Shown here: piece by piece, positions 47,289 to 56,582 of the stretch
Position numbering within the stretch: position 1 is the stretch's first letter
Layout: every line of letters starts with the position of its first letter
Virus record (IMG/VR): IMGVR_UViG_3300032238_001058
Span: 18,625 to 82,624 of that record
Direction: 5' to 3' (one strand)
DNA length: 64,000 bases
Source of the DNA: a virus
Notes under the pieces: model-generated
The model's database searches: none
What the model was told of the DNA's origin: nothing
What the model saw: the letters and a program-made list of their open reading frames with translations, nothing else
Program-made: the position numbers and the translations under genes

Positions 47289-48713
47289 TCATCGAGAGAT
47301 TTCTTCCCAGTCTAATGAAGCATGTACAGTAGAAGTGCTTGCACTTGCTGCAATTACTAAGCTAAGCTCATAAGCAGTACTGGTTAAACCATTACGTTCA
47401 AGCTGGAACTTAAACAAAGCTTCTTTTAATACATCAACCGAAAGGTTTGATTGGTTACTGCCAGAAAAATATCCTTGCGCCAAAACACGACCACCACTAA
47501 AACTGGTCCCAGTCAAGTTGTATTCAATAGAGGAATCAGTACCAGCACTGGTCCAAGTACCACCTGTAGTTGTTCCAGTTGCTACTACACGCCAACAATA
47601 ATTAGCTGTACCAGCAGCAGCCATCATTGACAAAGCTGTTAAAAGAACAATTGCATCTAATGCTGTTGACTTAAGACGTAATGAAATAACCGGATAAAAA
47701 GTTCCTGCAGTCGTTAAGCTAGCCGGAGCAGTAATAGTAGTTCCAATGGCTTGTTGTAGACCACGCAACTCATATCCACCTTCCGACAGTACGGTGGAAC
47801 AGATTTGTTTTAATGTGCTGCTACTTGCTGTTGTAGTTGTGTTTTTAATTTCATACCTTAAAGGCAAAGAAGCTGTAGTTATATAGGTAGCTGTAATTAA
47901 GTTGGCATGGTTAAATGAATGGCAATGAATAAACTTCCCATTAATTATGAATCCCAAACGAACAGTACCTAGACCAAGCCATTCAATATCCATCCACAAG
48001 ATTTGAGCCTTGGTCAAATCCAACGTTAAACCAGAGGGTCCAGTACCATTCAATGGATCAATATTCCAGTTTGATTGGCTAACACTTGTTTCTGTTACAG
48101 CTCCTGTAACCAAACTACGCTCTACAAAGACTGGCTCACTGGTCCCATTTTTTTCTAGGTACATACCATTGTTTGTACCATAGTAACCAACGCGTTGCCG
48201 CAATCCAGCTTTACCAGATTCCAACACAAACGTTGACATAACCAACAGTGATTTTCCAGGCTGGTAAGAAAATACCTTGGTTGTTTCTCGTACAACTTCT
48301 GAGCCTGATGCAGTAGTTACGTTCAGTGTGACCAATCCAGCATTTGCATCAAATGATGTAGTGCCACCAGTACCACTGGATGTTGTCCACAAACCATTGT
48401 CATGATACCGATGACTTGAATCAAATAATGTCAAAGGAGCTGCAACACGTAAACGTCCAAATGCGTCAGCGCCTGTGCCTCCACCTTGAATATTTACCGT
48501 TCCACTGGTGGTAGATGTTACTTCAATAGGTTGTCCACTAGCAGTAACAACAACAATTCCTGAACCATAGTCAGCATACCCAGAGGTACCATCACCATAG
48601 TCATTGATATAACGAATAATCACTTTGGTACCAAAGATACTTTCTACTAGTTTAAACCAATATTTAAAACGTGATGTTAAAATTGGAATACGAGTGACCC
48701 AGTGACATGCCAC
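47289..48713 (-). CDS. Adhesin-like virion protein, paralogue of the divergent 1051-aa protein
   Basis: 474 residues (apparent GTG start; a later start is possible). Thr/Ser/Gly-rich beta protein. An FGRLRVAAPLTLFDSSHRY block, QPGK...VLESGKAGLRQRVG, SNWNIDPLNGTGPSGLTLDL and LRYEIKN have counterparts in the same order in the protein at 48707-51862. Probably a receptor-binding or surface fibre component. Its first codons overlap the divergent gene by seven bases. Confidence 0.65.
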   Translation of the reverse strand: MACHWVTRIPILTSRFKYWFKLVESIFGTKVIIRYINDYGDGTSGYADYGSGIVVVTASGQPIEVTSTTSGTVNIQGGGTGADAFGRLRVAAPLTLFDSSHRYHDNGLWTTSSGTGGTTSFDANAGLVTLNVTTASGSEVVRETTKVFSYQPGKSLLVMSTFVLESGKAGLRQRVGYYGTNNGMYLEKNGTSEPVFVERSLVTGAVTETSVSQSNWNIDPLNGTGPSGLTLDLTKAQILWMDIEWLGLGTVRLGFIINGKFIHCHSFNHANLITATYITTASLPLRYEIKNTTTTASSSTLKQICSTVLSEGGYELRGLQQAIGTTITAPASLTTAGTFYPVISLRLKSTALDAIVLLTALSMMAAAGTANYCWRVVATGTTTGGTWTSAGTDSSIEYNLTGTSFSGGRVLAQGYFSGSNQSNLSVDVLKEALFKFQLERNGLTSTAYELSLVIAASASTSTVHASLDWEEISR

Positions 48714-51700
48714 GTCAATTTGCTAACAGTCAACTTTACGACGTAATTAAAACTCAAGGTGACACCTCAATCACCGGCAGTGAGGTTTTAACAGATCCTG
48801 TTGGCAAGTTGCGCGTTTCAACGCCACAAGCATTAATTGATACGGACTTTGAGTACAGTACTCAATCAACTAAGTGGGAAAGTTTAAACCTGTTAAATAA
48901 TAGGCCCAGTGCTTTTTATGAAGTAACTAGCCCATTAAGTGTTAGCGCAGTATCTGCATCTACCACTACCATTACTGTTACCACCAATATTGTTTTTACT
49001 GGTACTTACTCACAGGCAGGTACTACCACTGTTACTGTCACTGTTGCTGCTGGCCATAATTTACAAACAGGGCAAAGGATTTGGGTTGATTACACCAGTG
49101 GTACTGCTGTTGATGAAGCTGTTATCATTACTGCAACAACAGCAACTACGTTTACTTATATCAGTGCAGGCACTCTTACCACATCTGGCAACGTTAGTAT
49201 TTACTTATCTCCAGCTGTTGGTACACCTATTTTTGTACAGAGCACAACCCAAGCTGTTGCTAATGGTTGGTTTGTAGTTGCAACTTCTCCCGGCACTACT
49301 TTTACTTACGTTGTTCCCAGCACTGCAGGCAGTGGTTCAATTTTAGATTCTACTAAAACATATATTTACCTTGGTAATTTTTACACTGGTGCAGGCATTC
49401 CCCTCACTGGAACCACGGCATTTACTTTTAGCACCACTACAATTACCGTTACCACTACCAATGCTCATGGATTTACTGTCGGCGACGGTATTTTTGTAGT
49501 AGGTTTAACAGCAACTACTAATGCACCAAATGGAAGTTTCATTGTAAAAACTACTCCCAGCGTTAATACATTTACGTATACAGCAGCTGCTACACCCACT
49601 GGAACTATTGGAAACACTGCAGGCGCTGTTAATTTATTCTCACGTCCTTTTGGTAGTGTAATTCACCGTTCTTTTGATGGCGGCGTTGATTTTACTGCAG
49701 GGTATCCCTATACAGGTAATCAATTAATTCGTCAAACTCGCCGTTACTTTCGTTACCAATCTGGTAAAGGTATTCAATTTAGTACAGGAACCTGTTTAAA
49801 ACCAGCTTTCAATGTTAACAGTATTACTGCTGTTGGCTCAACTGTTACTGTTAATTTAAAAACACCGCACAACTTAAACGGTAACTATTTAGCACTTGGC
49901 GGCATTCCTGTTTCAGCTTCTGCAGGTGCAGCATTTACTTATGTTGATAGGGTAGTTACTTGTACTACAAACAACTCTCATGGATTTAATGTAGGAGACA
50001 AAATTTATATTACAGGGACAACTAGTTCAGGAACTAATCCTCCCAATGGAACATGGACAATCTCATCCATTGTTTCGGCTACGCAATTTACGTTTACTGT
50101 TACTAATGCACCAACAGGAACGATTACTTCTACTGTAACATCAAGCCTTTATCCCATTGGAACAGGTCCTTTTGTAACTATTTCAGGTTGCACTGAAGCT
50201 GCTTACAATGGAACCTTTTTGGTTTTAAGTGTTCCCAGTGATGTTTCTTTTACTTATACAGCTTTAGTTGCTCCTACTGTTTCACCTGCCGTTGGTTTTC
50301 CAATTACGGTAAGTCCTGAAAGCTGGTGGAATGCCAGAAACCGCGTTGGTTTGTTTGATGAACAGAATGGATTCTTCTTTGAATTTGATGGACAAACTTT
50401 ATATGCAGTTAAGCGTAGCTCAACAACTCAAATCTCTGGCTCAATTGCTATCAACGCAGGAACAACAACAGTCACTGGAACTAACACTACTTTTTCAAAA
50501 CAGCTAAGCCCTGGAGATGTCATTGTACTTCGTGGAATGACTTACAATGTTCTTTCAATTCTTAGCGATACTTCAATGGTAATTTACCCTGAATACAGGG
50601 GAACTGATAACATTGCTAATGCAGTTGTTAGCAAAAGAATTGAAGAACGTTATCCGCAAAGTCAATGGAATTTGGACCAATGCGATGGGCTAGGCCCAAG
50701 TGGGTTTAATTTAAACCTCACCAAAATGCAAATGGCGTACATTGATTACGCCTGGTATGGTGCAGGTGCAATTCGGTTTGGTTTTAAAGATCAAGATGGA
50801 GAAATTATTTATTGCCATCGCATTCCGAATAGCAACCGTAATACAGAAGCTTATATGCGTTCAGGTAATATGTGTGCTCGTTATGAGTGCAATACTATTC
50901 CTGCGTATACAACACTTGCTGCAACCCTTAGTAACACGGCAACGGATGCAATAACAGTAGCCAGCACTGAGGGATTTCCTAAAAGTGGAATATTAGTTGT
51001 TACCAAACCCGCCAACGTTACTTCCGGATCAGGCTCAACCGTCACTGGTTCTATTGAATACATTCAATATAACAACAAAAATGCAACTCAATTTCTTGGC
51101 TTACGTAGATCCATTACAAGTTTGACAGGACCTGGGGGATTAAACGCAGGGGGTGGTAATACTACATCACAAACAACCACTTATTCGGCAACTGCACCTG
51201 TGCATGTGCAAGCTTATCCTGGACAGTTTTCCAGTACTTTAGCGCACTGGGGATCGGCTGTAATTATGGATGGTGGTTACGACGATGACAAGTCATACAT
51301 TTTCCAAGCTGGTATGACTACAGCATTAAGCAACCTTGGTGCTGGAGCAAGTGCTGCATTAGCAAGTATTAGATTGGCTCCTAGTGTTGACTCTGGCATT
51401 ACAGGTAGTCTTGGAGCGCGTGATTTAATCAACCGTATGCAGTTGACTTTACGTCAAATGGATATTGTTGCAACAGGTGCAGCTGCTATCTTTAGGGTTG
51501 AGTTAGTTCTTAATGGTCGAATTGGTGGGTCTGGTGCTGGTACATTTGCCGCAGCAGGTGGTTCTAGCCTGGCACAAGTAGCACTACATACAGCTACTAC
51601 GCCTTTTACAACCGTTACAGGTGGTGAGACAATTCTTTCTTTCTTTGTTTACACCCCTAGTGTTGTACAACAAGATCTCAATTTAGTTCGTGATTTAGGA

Positions 51701-51862
51701 AACAGCATCCTTGGTGGAGGAACAAATACTACTGTACCAACTAGCGCACTTAATTTGTATCCGGATGGCCCGGATGTTGTTACCATCCGGGTTACTAACG
51801 TCAGCGCTGTGGCTACAAACACAATTGCTGCTCGTATTTCTTGGACAGAAGCACAAGCATGA
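48707..51862 (+). CDS. Large adhesin-like virion protein (1051 aa)
   Basis: 1051 residues. VGKLRVSTPQALIDTDFEY near residue 28 and SQWNLDQCDGLGPSGFNLNL near residue 655 match the paralogue at 47289-48713. Between them are inserted several Thr/Val/Gly-rich modules of about 90-110 residues with the recurring HGFTVGDGIFV / HGFNVGDKIYI / HNLQTGQRIWV pattern. These Ig-like or beta-sandwich repeats lengthen the protein. Likely a large spike or fibre contacting the host. Divergent start shared with its paralogue. Confidence 0.68.
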   Translation: MPRQFANSQLYDVIKTQGDTSITGSEVLTDPVGKLRVSTPQALIDTDFEYSTQSTKWESLNLLNNRPSAFYEVTSPLSVSAVSASTTTITVTTNIVFTGTYSQAGTTTVTVTVAAGHNLQTGQRIWVDYTSGTAVDEAVIITATTATTFTYISAGTLTTSGNVSIYLSPAVGTPIFVQSTTQAVANGWFVVATSPGTTFTYVVPSTAGSGSILDSTKTYIYLGNFYTGAGIPLTGTTAFTFSTTTITVTTTNAHGFTVGDGIFVVGLTATTNAPNGSFIVKTTPSVNTFTYTAAATPTGTIGNTAGAVNLFSRPFGSVIHRSFDGGVDFTAGYPYTGNQLIRQTRRYFRYQSGKGIQFSTGTCLKPAFNVNSITAVGSTVTVNLKTPHNLNGNYLALGGIPVSASAGAAFTYVDRVVTCTTNNSHGFNVGDKIYITGTTSSGTNPPNGTWTISSIVSATQFTFTVTNAPTGTITSTVTSSLYPIGTGPFVTISGCTEAAYNGTFLVLSVPSDVSFTYTALVAPTVSPAVGFPITVSPESWWNARNRVGLFDEQNGFFFEFDGQTLYAVKRSSTTQISGSIAINAGTTTVTGTNTTFSKQLSPGDVIVLRGMTYNVLSILSDTSMVIYPEYRGTDNIANAVVSKRIEERYPQSQWNLDQCDGLGPSGFNLNLTKMQMAYIDYAWYGAGAIRFGFKDQDGEIIYCHRIPNSNRNTEAYMRSGNMCARYECNTIPAYTTLAATLSNTATDAITVASTEGFPKSGILVVTKPANVTSGSGSTVTGSIEYIQYNNKNATQFLGLRRSITSLTGPGGLNAGGGNTTSQTTTYSATAPVHVQAYPGQFSSTLAHWGSAVIMDGGYDDDKSYIFQAGMTTALSNLGAGASAALASIRLAPSVDSGITGSLGARDLINRMQLTLRQMDIVATGAAAIFRVELVLNGRIGGSGAGTFAAAGGSSLAQVALHTATTPFTTVTGGETILSFFVYTPSVVQQDLNLVRDLGNSILGGGTNTTVPTSALNLYPDGPDVVTIRVTNVSAVATNTIAARISWTEAQA

Positions 51863-51872
51863 TTGAGATTGT

Positions 51873-52097
51873 TTAGTGTTTTGTTTTATTGAGCCATCCA
51901 GAACGTAAATGTCCATAGTCCCTGGGTTCAGTCACAGGGACATTGGTTACTTTGCAAACACCACATGTTCCTATGTGTGATGTAGACATGTGGTATGGTG
52001 GCCCAATATATGTACCACGTTTGTACCACAAACCGTGCGTTTCTCCACAATCACGACAAATCCAAGTTGGGTAATCAGGATTGTTTGTTTTAGACAT
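51873..52097 (-). CDS. Zinc-ribbon small protein
   Basis: 74 residues. Two Cys pairs (CRDCGETHG and CGVC) form a zinc ribbon, with a conserved-looking GTYIGPPYHMSTSHIGTCGVC stretch and final EPRDYGHL. A small phage family of unknown function. Overlaps the next upstream gene by eight bases. Confidence 0.68.
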   Translation of the reverse strand: MSKTNNPDYPTWICRDCGETHGLWYKRGTYIGPPYHMSTSHIGTCGVCKVTNVPVTEPRDYGHLRSGWLNKTKH

Positions 52098-52503
52098 TTG
52101 TTTTGTTTTTTGGTTTTGTATTGAGCAAAAGATTAACTAACTCTTTAGCTTGGTCATATTCCTTTTTAACTCTACCCAAGTTCTTATTTGCAGCTGCTAA
52201 AAAACAATTAAAAAGTTCTTCACCTGTCAATTCATCAGCAAACTCTGCAATAGTGTCACCAAAATAATCAGTTGCTTTTTCTTTGTACATGGAGTTATAC
52301 GTTGGTTGAGGTGCGTCTTCAATAAGTTCTTTGTAGTGAGAACGCCAGTCCGGCAGTTTATCTACCGCATTGGTAGTGTCGTGGAGGTTTTCACGTGAAT
52401 CTTTTGAAACTAAAGGTTGATCCAATTGAGCAATTACCCTGTTCTTTTTGTACCAATCTTGCCAAATTTGAATGGCGTCAAGGGGTTCGTGGGGGTGTTC
52501 CAT
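52090..52503 (-). CDS. Hypothetical protein
   Basis: 137 residues, hydrophilic and helical, with an N-terminal WQDWYKK helix, a Tyr-rich middle and a Lys/Asn-rich end. No family recognised. Preceded by a minus-strand terminator, so it begins a new unit. Confidence 0.6.
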   Translation of the reverse strand: MEHPHEPLDAIQIWQDWYKKNRVIAQLDQPLVSKDSRENLHDTTNAVDKLPDWRSHYKELIEDAPQPTYNSMYKEKATDYFGDTIAEFADELTGEELFNCFLAAANKNLGRVKKEYDQAKELVNLLLNTKPKNKTNV

Positions 52504-52505
52504 AA

Positions 52506-52539
52506 TTAAAAAGGACGTTCCATTAGTATGGCCCGTCCT
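52506..52539 (-). terminator. Rho-independent terminator in the late minus-strand run
   Basis: Minus strand AGGACG...CGTCCT outer stem (6 bp) with inner CCAT-ACTA-ATGG (4 bp), followed by five T. It lies between the stop at 52567 and the start at 52503. Confidence 0.75.
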
Positions 52540-52566
52540 AGCAAAACAATATGTTTATTGTAAACC

Positions 52567-52869
52567 TTATGAAACAACAGCGGCTTGTGCAGCTTGCAAT
52601 GCTTCATACTCCTCAATTGCTTGAAGCACTTCAAAGTACCGTTCACGCATGATGGGACCAGCTTCAAGTATGCAGAACTTTTCCCACAGCCCTGTAAACG
52701 TGTGGCTAGCTGGCTTATACACCTGGTATAGGTGCTCCATAAAGTCAGCCTTCTCTTGTTCCTGAGTTACACTCCAAGTTGCAAGCTGGTGCTTTAGCCA
52801 AGGCGTGTCAAATGCCCCCGTTGTATTCAACTTCTTAAGCATTTCTTTGGATGAAAGTGATTTAGTCAT
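52567..52869 (-). CDS. Hypothetical helical protein
   Basis: 100 residues from ATG 52869, which overlaps the stop of the upstream gene by eight bases; a longer frame reaching 53022 is less likely. Helical, charged, ending in an Ala/Gln-rich tail. No family recognised. Confidence 0.6.
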   Translation of the reverse strand: MTKSLSSKEMLKKLNTTGAFDTPWLKHQLATWSVTQEQEKADFMEHLYQVYKPASHTFTGLWEKFCILEAGPIMRERYFEVLQAIEEYEALQAAQAAVVS

Positions 52870-53059
52870 TGGAGTCCAGTGCAGTAATGGAAGTAAAAAC
52901 ACCCTTGACAGCAGGGCTTGTCTCAAAGAGTAGCACGTCCAGTTCATCCTGGAGTGCAATTGCAATGTCTTGTGGCGTACGTCCGCTAAAAGAGTCGTAC
53001 TCCACTTCAAGATCAACCGCAAATGACACGGTCAGTTTTGGCACAATAATTGGATCCAT
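52862..53059 (-). CDS. Small hypothetical protein (65 aa)
   Basis: 65 residues. Beta strand (LTVSFAVDLEVEYD), then FSGRTPQDIAIALQDEL and a final strand. Looks like a compact conserved alpha/beta fold; family unknown. Confidence 0.55.
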   Translation of the reverse strand: MDPIIVPKLTVSFAVDLEVEYDSFSGRTPQDIAIALQDELDVLLFETSPAVKGVFTSITALDSND

Positions 53060-53094
53060 CTCTGGATGTAATGGCTCAGTTACTTTAGCAGGCT

Positions 53095-53358
53095 TTAGCT
53101 GTTGAACAGTTGCTCTAGCGAGTGAGCTTGGTGTTGCTGGTAATAACCAAGACGCTTTTGAATGAGATTGTAGTAATTGATTGCAGCATCAACCATTTCT
53201 TCAGCATCCATGCTAGATGCCAAGTTTTCATTAGCCAGCATAGCTGCTGTCAAGATGACAACACCATGTTCCATCTTGGAACCAATAGTCGCGGAAAGAG
53301 GAGTTCCATCTTGAGTGAACCCAGCAATCAACTTGTTAAGAACTGAATCACCGCCCAT
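53095..53358 (-). CDS. Hypothetical helical protein (87 aa)
   Basis: 87 residues, mainly two helices with an Asn/Tyr-rich end. No domain recognised. Part of the same minus-strand series. Confidence 0.58.
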   Translation of the reverse strand: MGGDSVLNKLIAGFTQDGTPLSATIGSKMEHGVVILTAAMLANENLASSMDAEEMVDAAINYYNLIQKRLGYYQQHQAHSLEQLFNS

Positions 53359-53392
53359 GAAACTCCTACTGCTTTAACTATTGTATTGCAGT

Positions 53393-53710
53393 TTATTTAC
53401 CACACTTGGCCAGATAGAACCAGTAGGCATTTGCTGCATTCTGATGGAAACGTTTGCCAACCAGCAACTTGAGTTTCTTTTGTTCAAGCTCTTCAAACTT
53501 GCTGAGGTTATAAGGCAATACCTCGTCACCATCTTTAATCATGTCAAGTTCCAGATTATTCATCTCTAGCTGGAGATCAAAATCTTTTACCGCATGCTGG
53601 TGACAATTCATTTTGATGCGTGCGTCATCTCCATCGGTAGGCGCATCAATCTTCAGGTAGAAGGTGTCCTGGATACTCGGATGTTTCCAATTCCATCCGA
53701 GACTCTCCAT
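53393..53710 (-). CDS. Hypothetical protein overlapping Gp157
   Basis: 105 residues from ATG 53710. The frame stays open upstream to 53968, but that part lies inside the Gp157 gene and reads less well. Charged alpha/beta protein with FYLKIDAPTDGDDARIKM. No family recognised. Overlaps Gp157 by 65 bases. Confidence 0.55.
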   Translation of the reverse strand: MESLGWNWKHPSIQDTFYLKIDAPTDGDDARIKMNCHQHAVKDFDLQLEMNNLELDMIKDGDEVLPYNLSKFEELEQKKLKLLVGKRFHQNAANAYWFYLAKCGK

Positions 53711-54347
53711 AGATTCGTTTGGAACGGACTGCGTATTCTTGTGTGACTTTGACCCCACTTGGGAGCTGTTGTCCTGTTTGATGGGCGGCGCGTATCGCAT
53801 CGAGATTAGGGACGATTTTAGTTGTGGTTTTAGGTTCTGTTCTTTCGTCAAGAACTTCTCCTGACATTGAACGTAGCACAACTCGTTTGGTTGTAGTAAC
53901 TTCTTCTTCAATACAATAAGCTGTTTGCTCTTCAGTGTGCCAAAACTCTGGGTCTGACGTGATCTCAACAGTTAAATCCTTCTTACGTGTAAGGGTAAAT
54001 TGGTAATTGCGTCCACTAATCTTGTTGGTATCCAATGGCAGTGAACGCCGCAACCAACCTAGCAAACCTTTGAGCGACTGCAGCTGGGATTCGTGGTGAC
54101 GTTTGGCTTGCGTAATGAGCTCCCCTTCTTTCTTGATGCGTTCAAGAGCATCCTCATGGGACGCCATAGCGTAATAGATGCGGTCGATCTTCTCTGAACG
54201 GAGAGCGGCACAGGCCTCCAGCTCAGCTTGCGCCAACTGCTGGGACTCAGGAGTAAGGAGAGGAAGACTGCGTTCCAGGGCACCATAGTGTTCGTACAGC
54301 TTAAGTACATTGAGTTCTTTGAGTTTAGCTTGAGTGATTTGAGTCAT
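53646..54347 (-). CDS. Gp157-family protein
   Basis: 233 residues. An N-terminal helical part (residues 20-95) leads to a Gp157-type core: KRHHESQLQSLKGLLGWL, RNYQFTLTRKKDLTVEI, then NLDAIRAAHQTGQQLPSGVKV. Gp157 proteins accompany recombination/SSB genes and have been linked to host-resistance phenotypes; activity not established. A basic-acidic insertion of about 35 residues lies in the middle. Confidence 0.7.
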   Translation of the reverse strand: MTQITQAKLKELNVLKLYEHYGALERSLPLLTPESQQLAQAELEACAALRSEKIDRIYYAMASHEDALERIKKEGELITQAKRHHESQLQSLKGLLGWLRRSLPLDTNKISGRNYQFTLTRKKDLTVEITSDPEFWHTEEQTAYCIEEEVTTTKRVVLRSMSGEVLDERTEPKTTTKIVPNLDAIRAAHQTGQQLPSGVKVTQEYAVRSKRIYGESRMELETSEYPGHLLPED

Positions 54348-54350
54348 GGC

Positions 54351-54470
54351 TCAGATGTTTTGGAATTTGGATTGAAGTTTGTTAAATGCATAGGCCAGTA
54401 GTCCTGCGGCTACTGTCCAAAGAATTTCTTTTAATACCGGAAGTACAGCAGATGCAATTGCTTCAAACAT
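54351..54470 (-). CDS. 39-aa membrane microprotein
   Basis: 39 residues: one membrane helix (VLPVLKEILWTVAAGLLAYAF, slightly charged) and a short basic end. Clear ATG and stop, too short for default gene callers, and set between genes of the same operon. Possibly holin-related, but no direct evidence. Confidence 0.5.
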   Translation of the reverse strand: MFEAIASAVLPVLKEILWTVAAGLLAYAFNKLQSKFQNI

Positions 54471-54522
54471 GAGTTGAGTAAATAGATGGCGGTCAGTTTA
54501 ACGTCATGACTAGGACGATTGA

Positions 54523-54849
54523 TCACTCTGGTTTTGTCAGTAGTTCCTTAATAAATTTGAGTTCATCCATCAGATCTTCGCGAGTAACCATTGTGATTGG
54601 ATCGTAGGAACGTTCAGCAATTTTCTCAGGGTCTTCAGTCTTCTGGATTACACGAGCTTCATCATCAGCATCATATGCAACACTTTCGTACATTTTCCAG
54701 ATAACATCATGGGGCCATCCGTTAAGATCTACGTTTTCATTCCATGATGCGCGAATAAGTGCACCCATTGTTTTGAAAAGAAACGTGGCCTTTTTTTCAA
54801 AGATCTTAATGTAACGATCTTCATCTAAGCCGTAAGTGTTAGTAGACAT
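54523..54849 (-). CDS. Hypothetical protein
   Basis: 108 residues from ATG 54849 (an upstream frame reaches 54864). Charged helical protein with GWPHDVIWKMYESVAYD. No family recognised. Overlaps the upstream g ene by 11 bases. Confidence 0.55.
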   Translation of the reverse strand: MSTNTYGLDEDRYIKIFEKKATFLFKTMGALIRASWNENVDLNGWPHDVIWKMYESVAYDADDEARVIQKTEDPEKIAERSYDPITMVTREDLMDELKFIKELLTKPE

Positions 54850-55042
54850 AGCAGTCAACTGCATTGGTTAATGTATCAATGATAAAGGATTTTTGTCCCT
54901 CTTCGCCAAGGTTTGTCCAGTATTCAAGATCTGGATCCTCTGGATCCCAGTCAATATTAATTTCAATACCTCCATCATCTTCTTCAGTTATTTTTATTGT
55001 GAGTTTGTCAGACCAACTCTTTGTTAGTTTTTGGTCACTCAT
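54839..55042 (-). CDS. Small acidic protein (67 aa)
   Basis: 67 residues with an Asp/Glu-rich centre and a short beta hairpin (IEINIDWDPED). Conserved-looking, function unknown. Overlaps neighbours at both ends. Confidence 0.55.
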   Translation of the reverse strand: MSDQKLTKSWSDKLTIKITEEDDGGIEINIDWDPEDPDLEYWTNLGEEGQKSFIIDTLTNAVDCYVY

Positions 55043-55346
55043 TAGGCATTGCCTCTAGTGCGCAACGAATGGTCTCAGTTATTTCAGGAATGTAATGACC
55101 ATCCCGTTCAATTGTTTTTAGCATTTGCAAAGCAACACTGTTTAGCGTTTGTGATTTGGGACGGCGAGCAATACGGAGTGCGTCTTCACTTGCCCAATAA
55201 GTTTGGTTTTTAACCCACTCAACACATGCCTTTAATTCCTGGTCGGCGCCCCATTGGACAGCAATGAGAAAGATCTCTTTAGTGCTCATCGGTAGATTGT
55301 CCCACTTATCCAGCAGTTCTGGTGGTGGTGTGATGGAGTGATTCAT
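55035..55346 (-). CDS. Hypothetical protein (103 aa)
   Basis: 103 residues: N-terminal Pro-rich PPPELLDKWDNLP, then a helical part ending RCALEAMPNE. General pattern of a small phage family of unknown role. Overlaps the SWIM gene by four bases (ATGA). Confidence 0.55.
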   Translation of the reverse strand: MNHSITPPPELLDKWDNLPMSTKEIFLIAVQWGADQELKACVEWVKNQTYWASEDALRIARRPKSQTLNSVALQMLKTIERDGHYIPEITETIRCALEAMPNE

Positions 55347-56284
55347 TTCTTTTTGATAGCAGATTTAAGTTGGCTCAAGGCAACGCCAGGGAACGGTACG
55401 TAGCCTGATGACATCATATTAAAGAACAAACTCCAAGCATCATGTTGAGTAAACACTTCTTGAGGTTTGTACGTACGCCAATGCGTCAATGGAGCCTGAG
55501 CACCAGACCTGGTGTGCAGTAAAACAAACCTACCATCACTGGTGTGATCTTGAGGAGGTGCATACCACCATGCCACACACTTATCAGGAGTACCGCTGGG
55601 TAATGCATTGCGTACTTCAGTGCGCTTGCACAGCAGCTCACGGTACTTATGGAACCAAGTCAGGTGGATGCACCAGGGTTTGAATCCTTCAATCTCTTGT
55701 TGGAATAACGAAACATTAAGAAACTGACGCTGAAAGGACCCACATGAGCAGTAAGGTTCAGGAGTGCTGGCCTGAACGCCTGAGGGGTTTTCCTCCAAGT
55801 CAGACTCCAAGTCAATTGGCCGAGTCGTGCTCCGAAGCCCATCCGGCGCCACCAGATGTCCCAGATCCGTTTGGTCATTCTGGAGGAGGGTAATGACTTT
55901 GGCGGAGTCTGATAGGTGTATAAATTTGTCGGCCCAGTGCTGTTGAAGTTTTGCATTGGAAGTTAGGTGTCCGAGTGCGTGTGAGTAGTTCCAGCCCTTA
56001 AACATAATGTAAGCATTGTTATGCCATACACTAGGGCCACGATAGTTAGGGCCAAGGTAAGAAAAGAAATCTTTGAGTCGGTGTGTGTACTGCTGAAACG
56101 CAGTCTTAATTAACGTCCGGTCATAAGCCTGCTCATTACCATCAGTACGCACCACAATACAATTGTCATCTCGCAAATAAATGCCAGAGATTTCGGTGTC
56201 ATCAAAACCTGCATATGCACGACAGATGTTGGACCGTGAATAAATGAGGGTCTGAGCTGGGTTGAGTTCAGTTTGAAGTTGCAT
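55343..56284 (-). CDS. SWIM zinc-finger protein
   Basis: 313 residues. C179-x-C181 in YCSCGSFQ and C205-x-H207 in PWCIHL, 23 residues apart, form a standard SWIM motif, which binds DNA or protein through zinc. The N-terminal half is alpha/beta with Tyr-rich strands; the C-terminal half is an alpha/beta region of unknown fold. Sits with replication genes, so nucleic-acid work is likely. Confidence 0.65.
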   Translation of the reverse strand: MQLQTELNPAQTLIYSRSNICRAYAGFDDTEISGIYLRDDNCIVVRTDGNEQAYDRTLIKTAFQQYTHRLKDFFSYLGPNYRGPSVWHNNAYIMFKGWNYSHALGHLTSNAKLQQHWADKFIHLSDSAKVITLLQNDQTDLGHLVAPDGLRSTTRPIDLESDLEENPSGVQASTPEPYCSCGSFQRQFLNVSLFQQEIEGFKPWCIHLTWFHKYRELLCKRTEVRNALPSGTPDKCVAWWYAPPQDHTSDGRFVLLHTRSGAQAPLTHWRTYKPQEVFTQHDAWSLFFNMMSSGYVPFPGVALSQLKSAIKKK

Positions 56285-56298
56285 GAGTTTGAGTTGAG

Positions 56299-56526
56299 TT
56301 AGATAAACAGATCCTGGTCCGCACCAAGATCTTTGTCCTGTTGCCTGTCTTTGGTGTGCTTGCGTGCCAACTTGCCCATCCTATACGATCCAAGGAGTGC
56401 CGCGCCCCATGCTACAGGATTTGCAACAAGAGCAGCCGCAGCCCCTGCTACCAACAGAGTTATGCCTGCAGCCTTGATTGCTGCTTTATCTTCAGGTTTC
56501 ATTTGGTAATCCTTAATACAATCCAT
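56299..56526 (-). CDS. Small two-helix membrane protein
   Basis: 75 residues from ATG 56526; a TTG at 56535 is also in frame. Hydrophobic Ala/Gly-rich helix or pair at residues 15-45, then a basic Lys/Arg tail. No family recognised. Confidence 0.55.
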   Translation of the reverse strand: MDCIKDYQMKPEDKAAIKAAGITLLVAGAAAALVANPVAWGAALLGSYRMGKLARKHTKDRQQDKDLGADQDLFI

Positions 56527-56582
56527 TGGTTTCAACTCAAGTTAAATGTAACAGTTAGAATTGTCCTAAACAACTTAATCTC

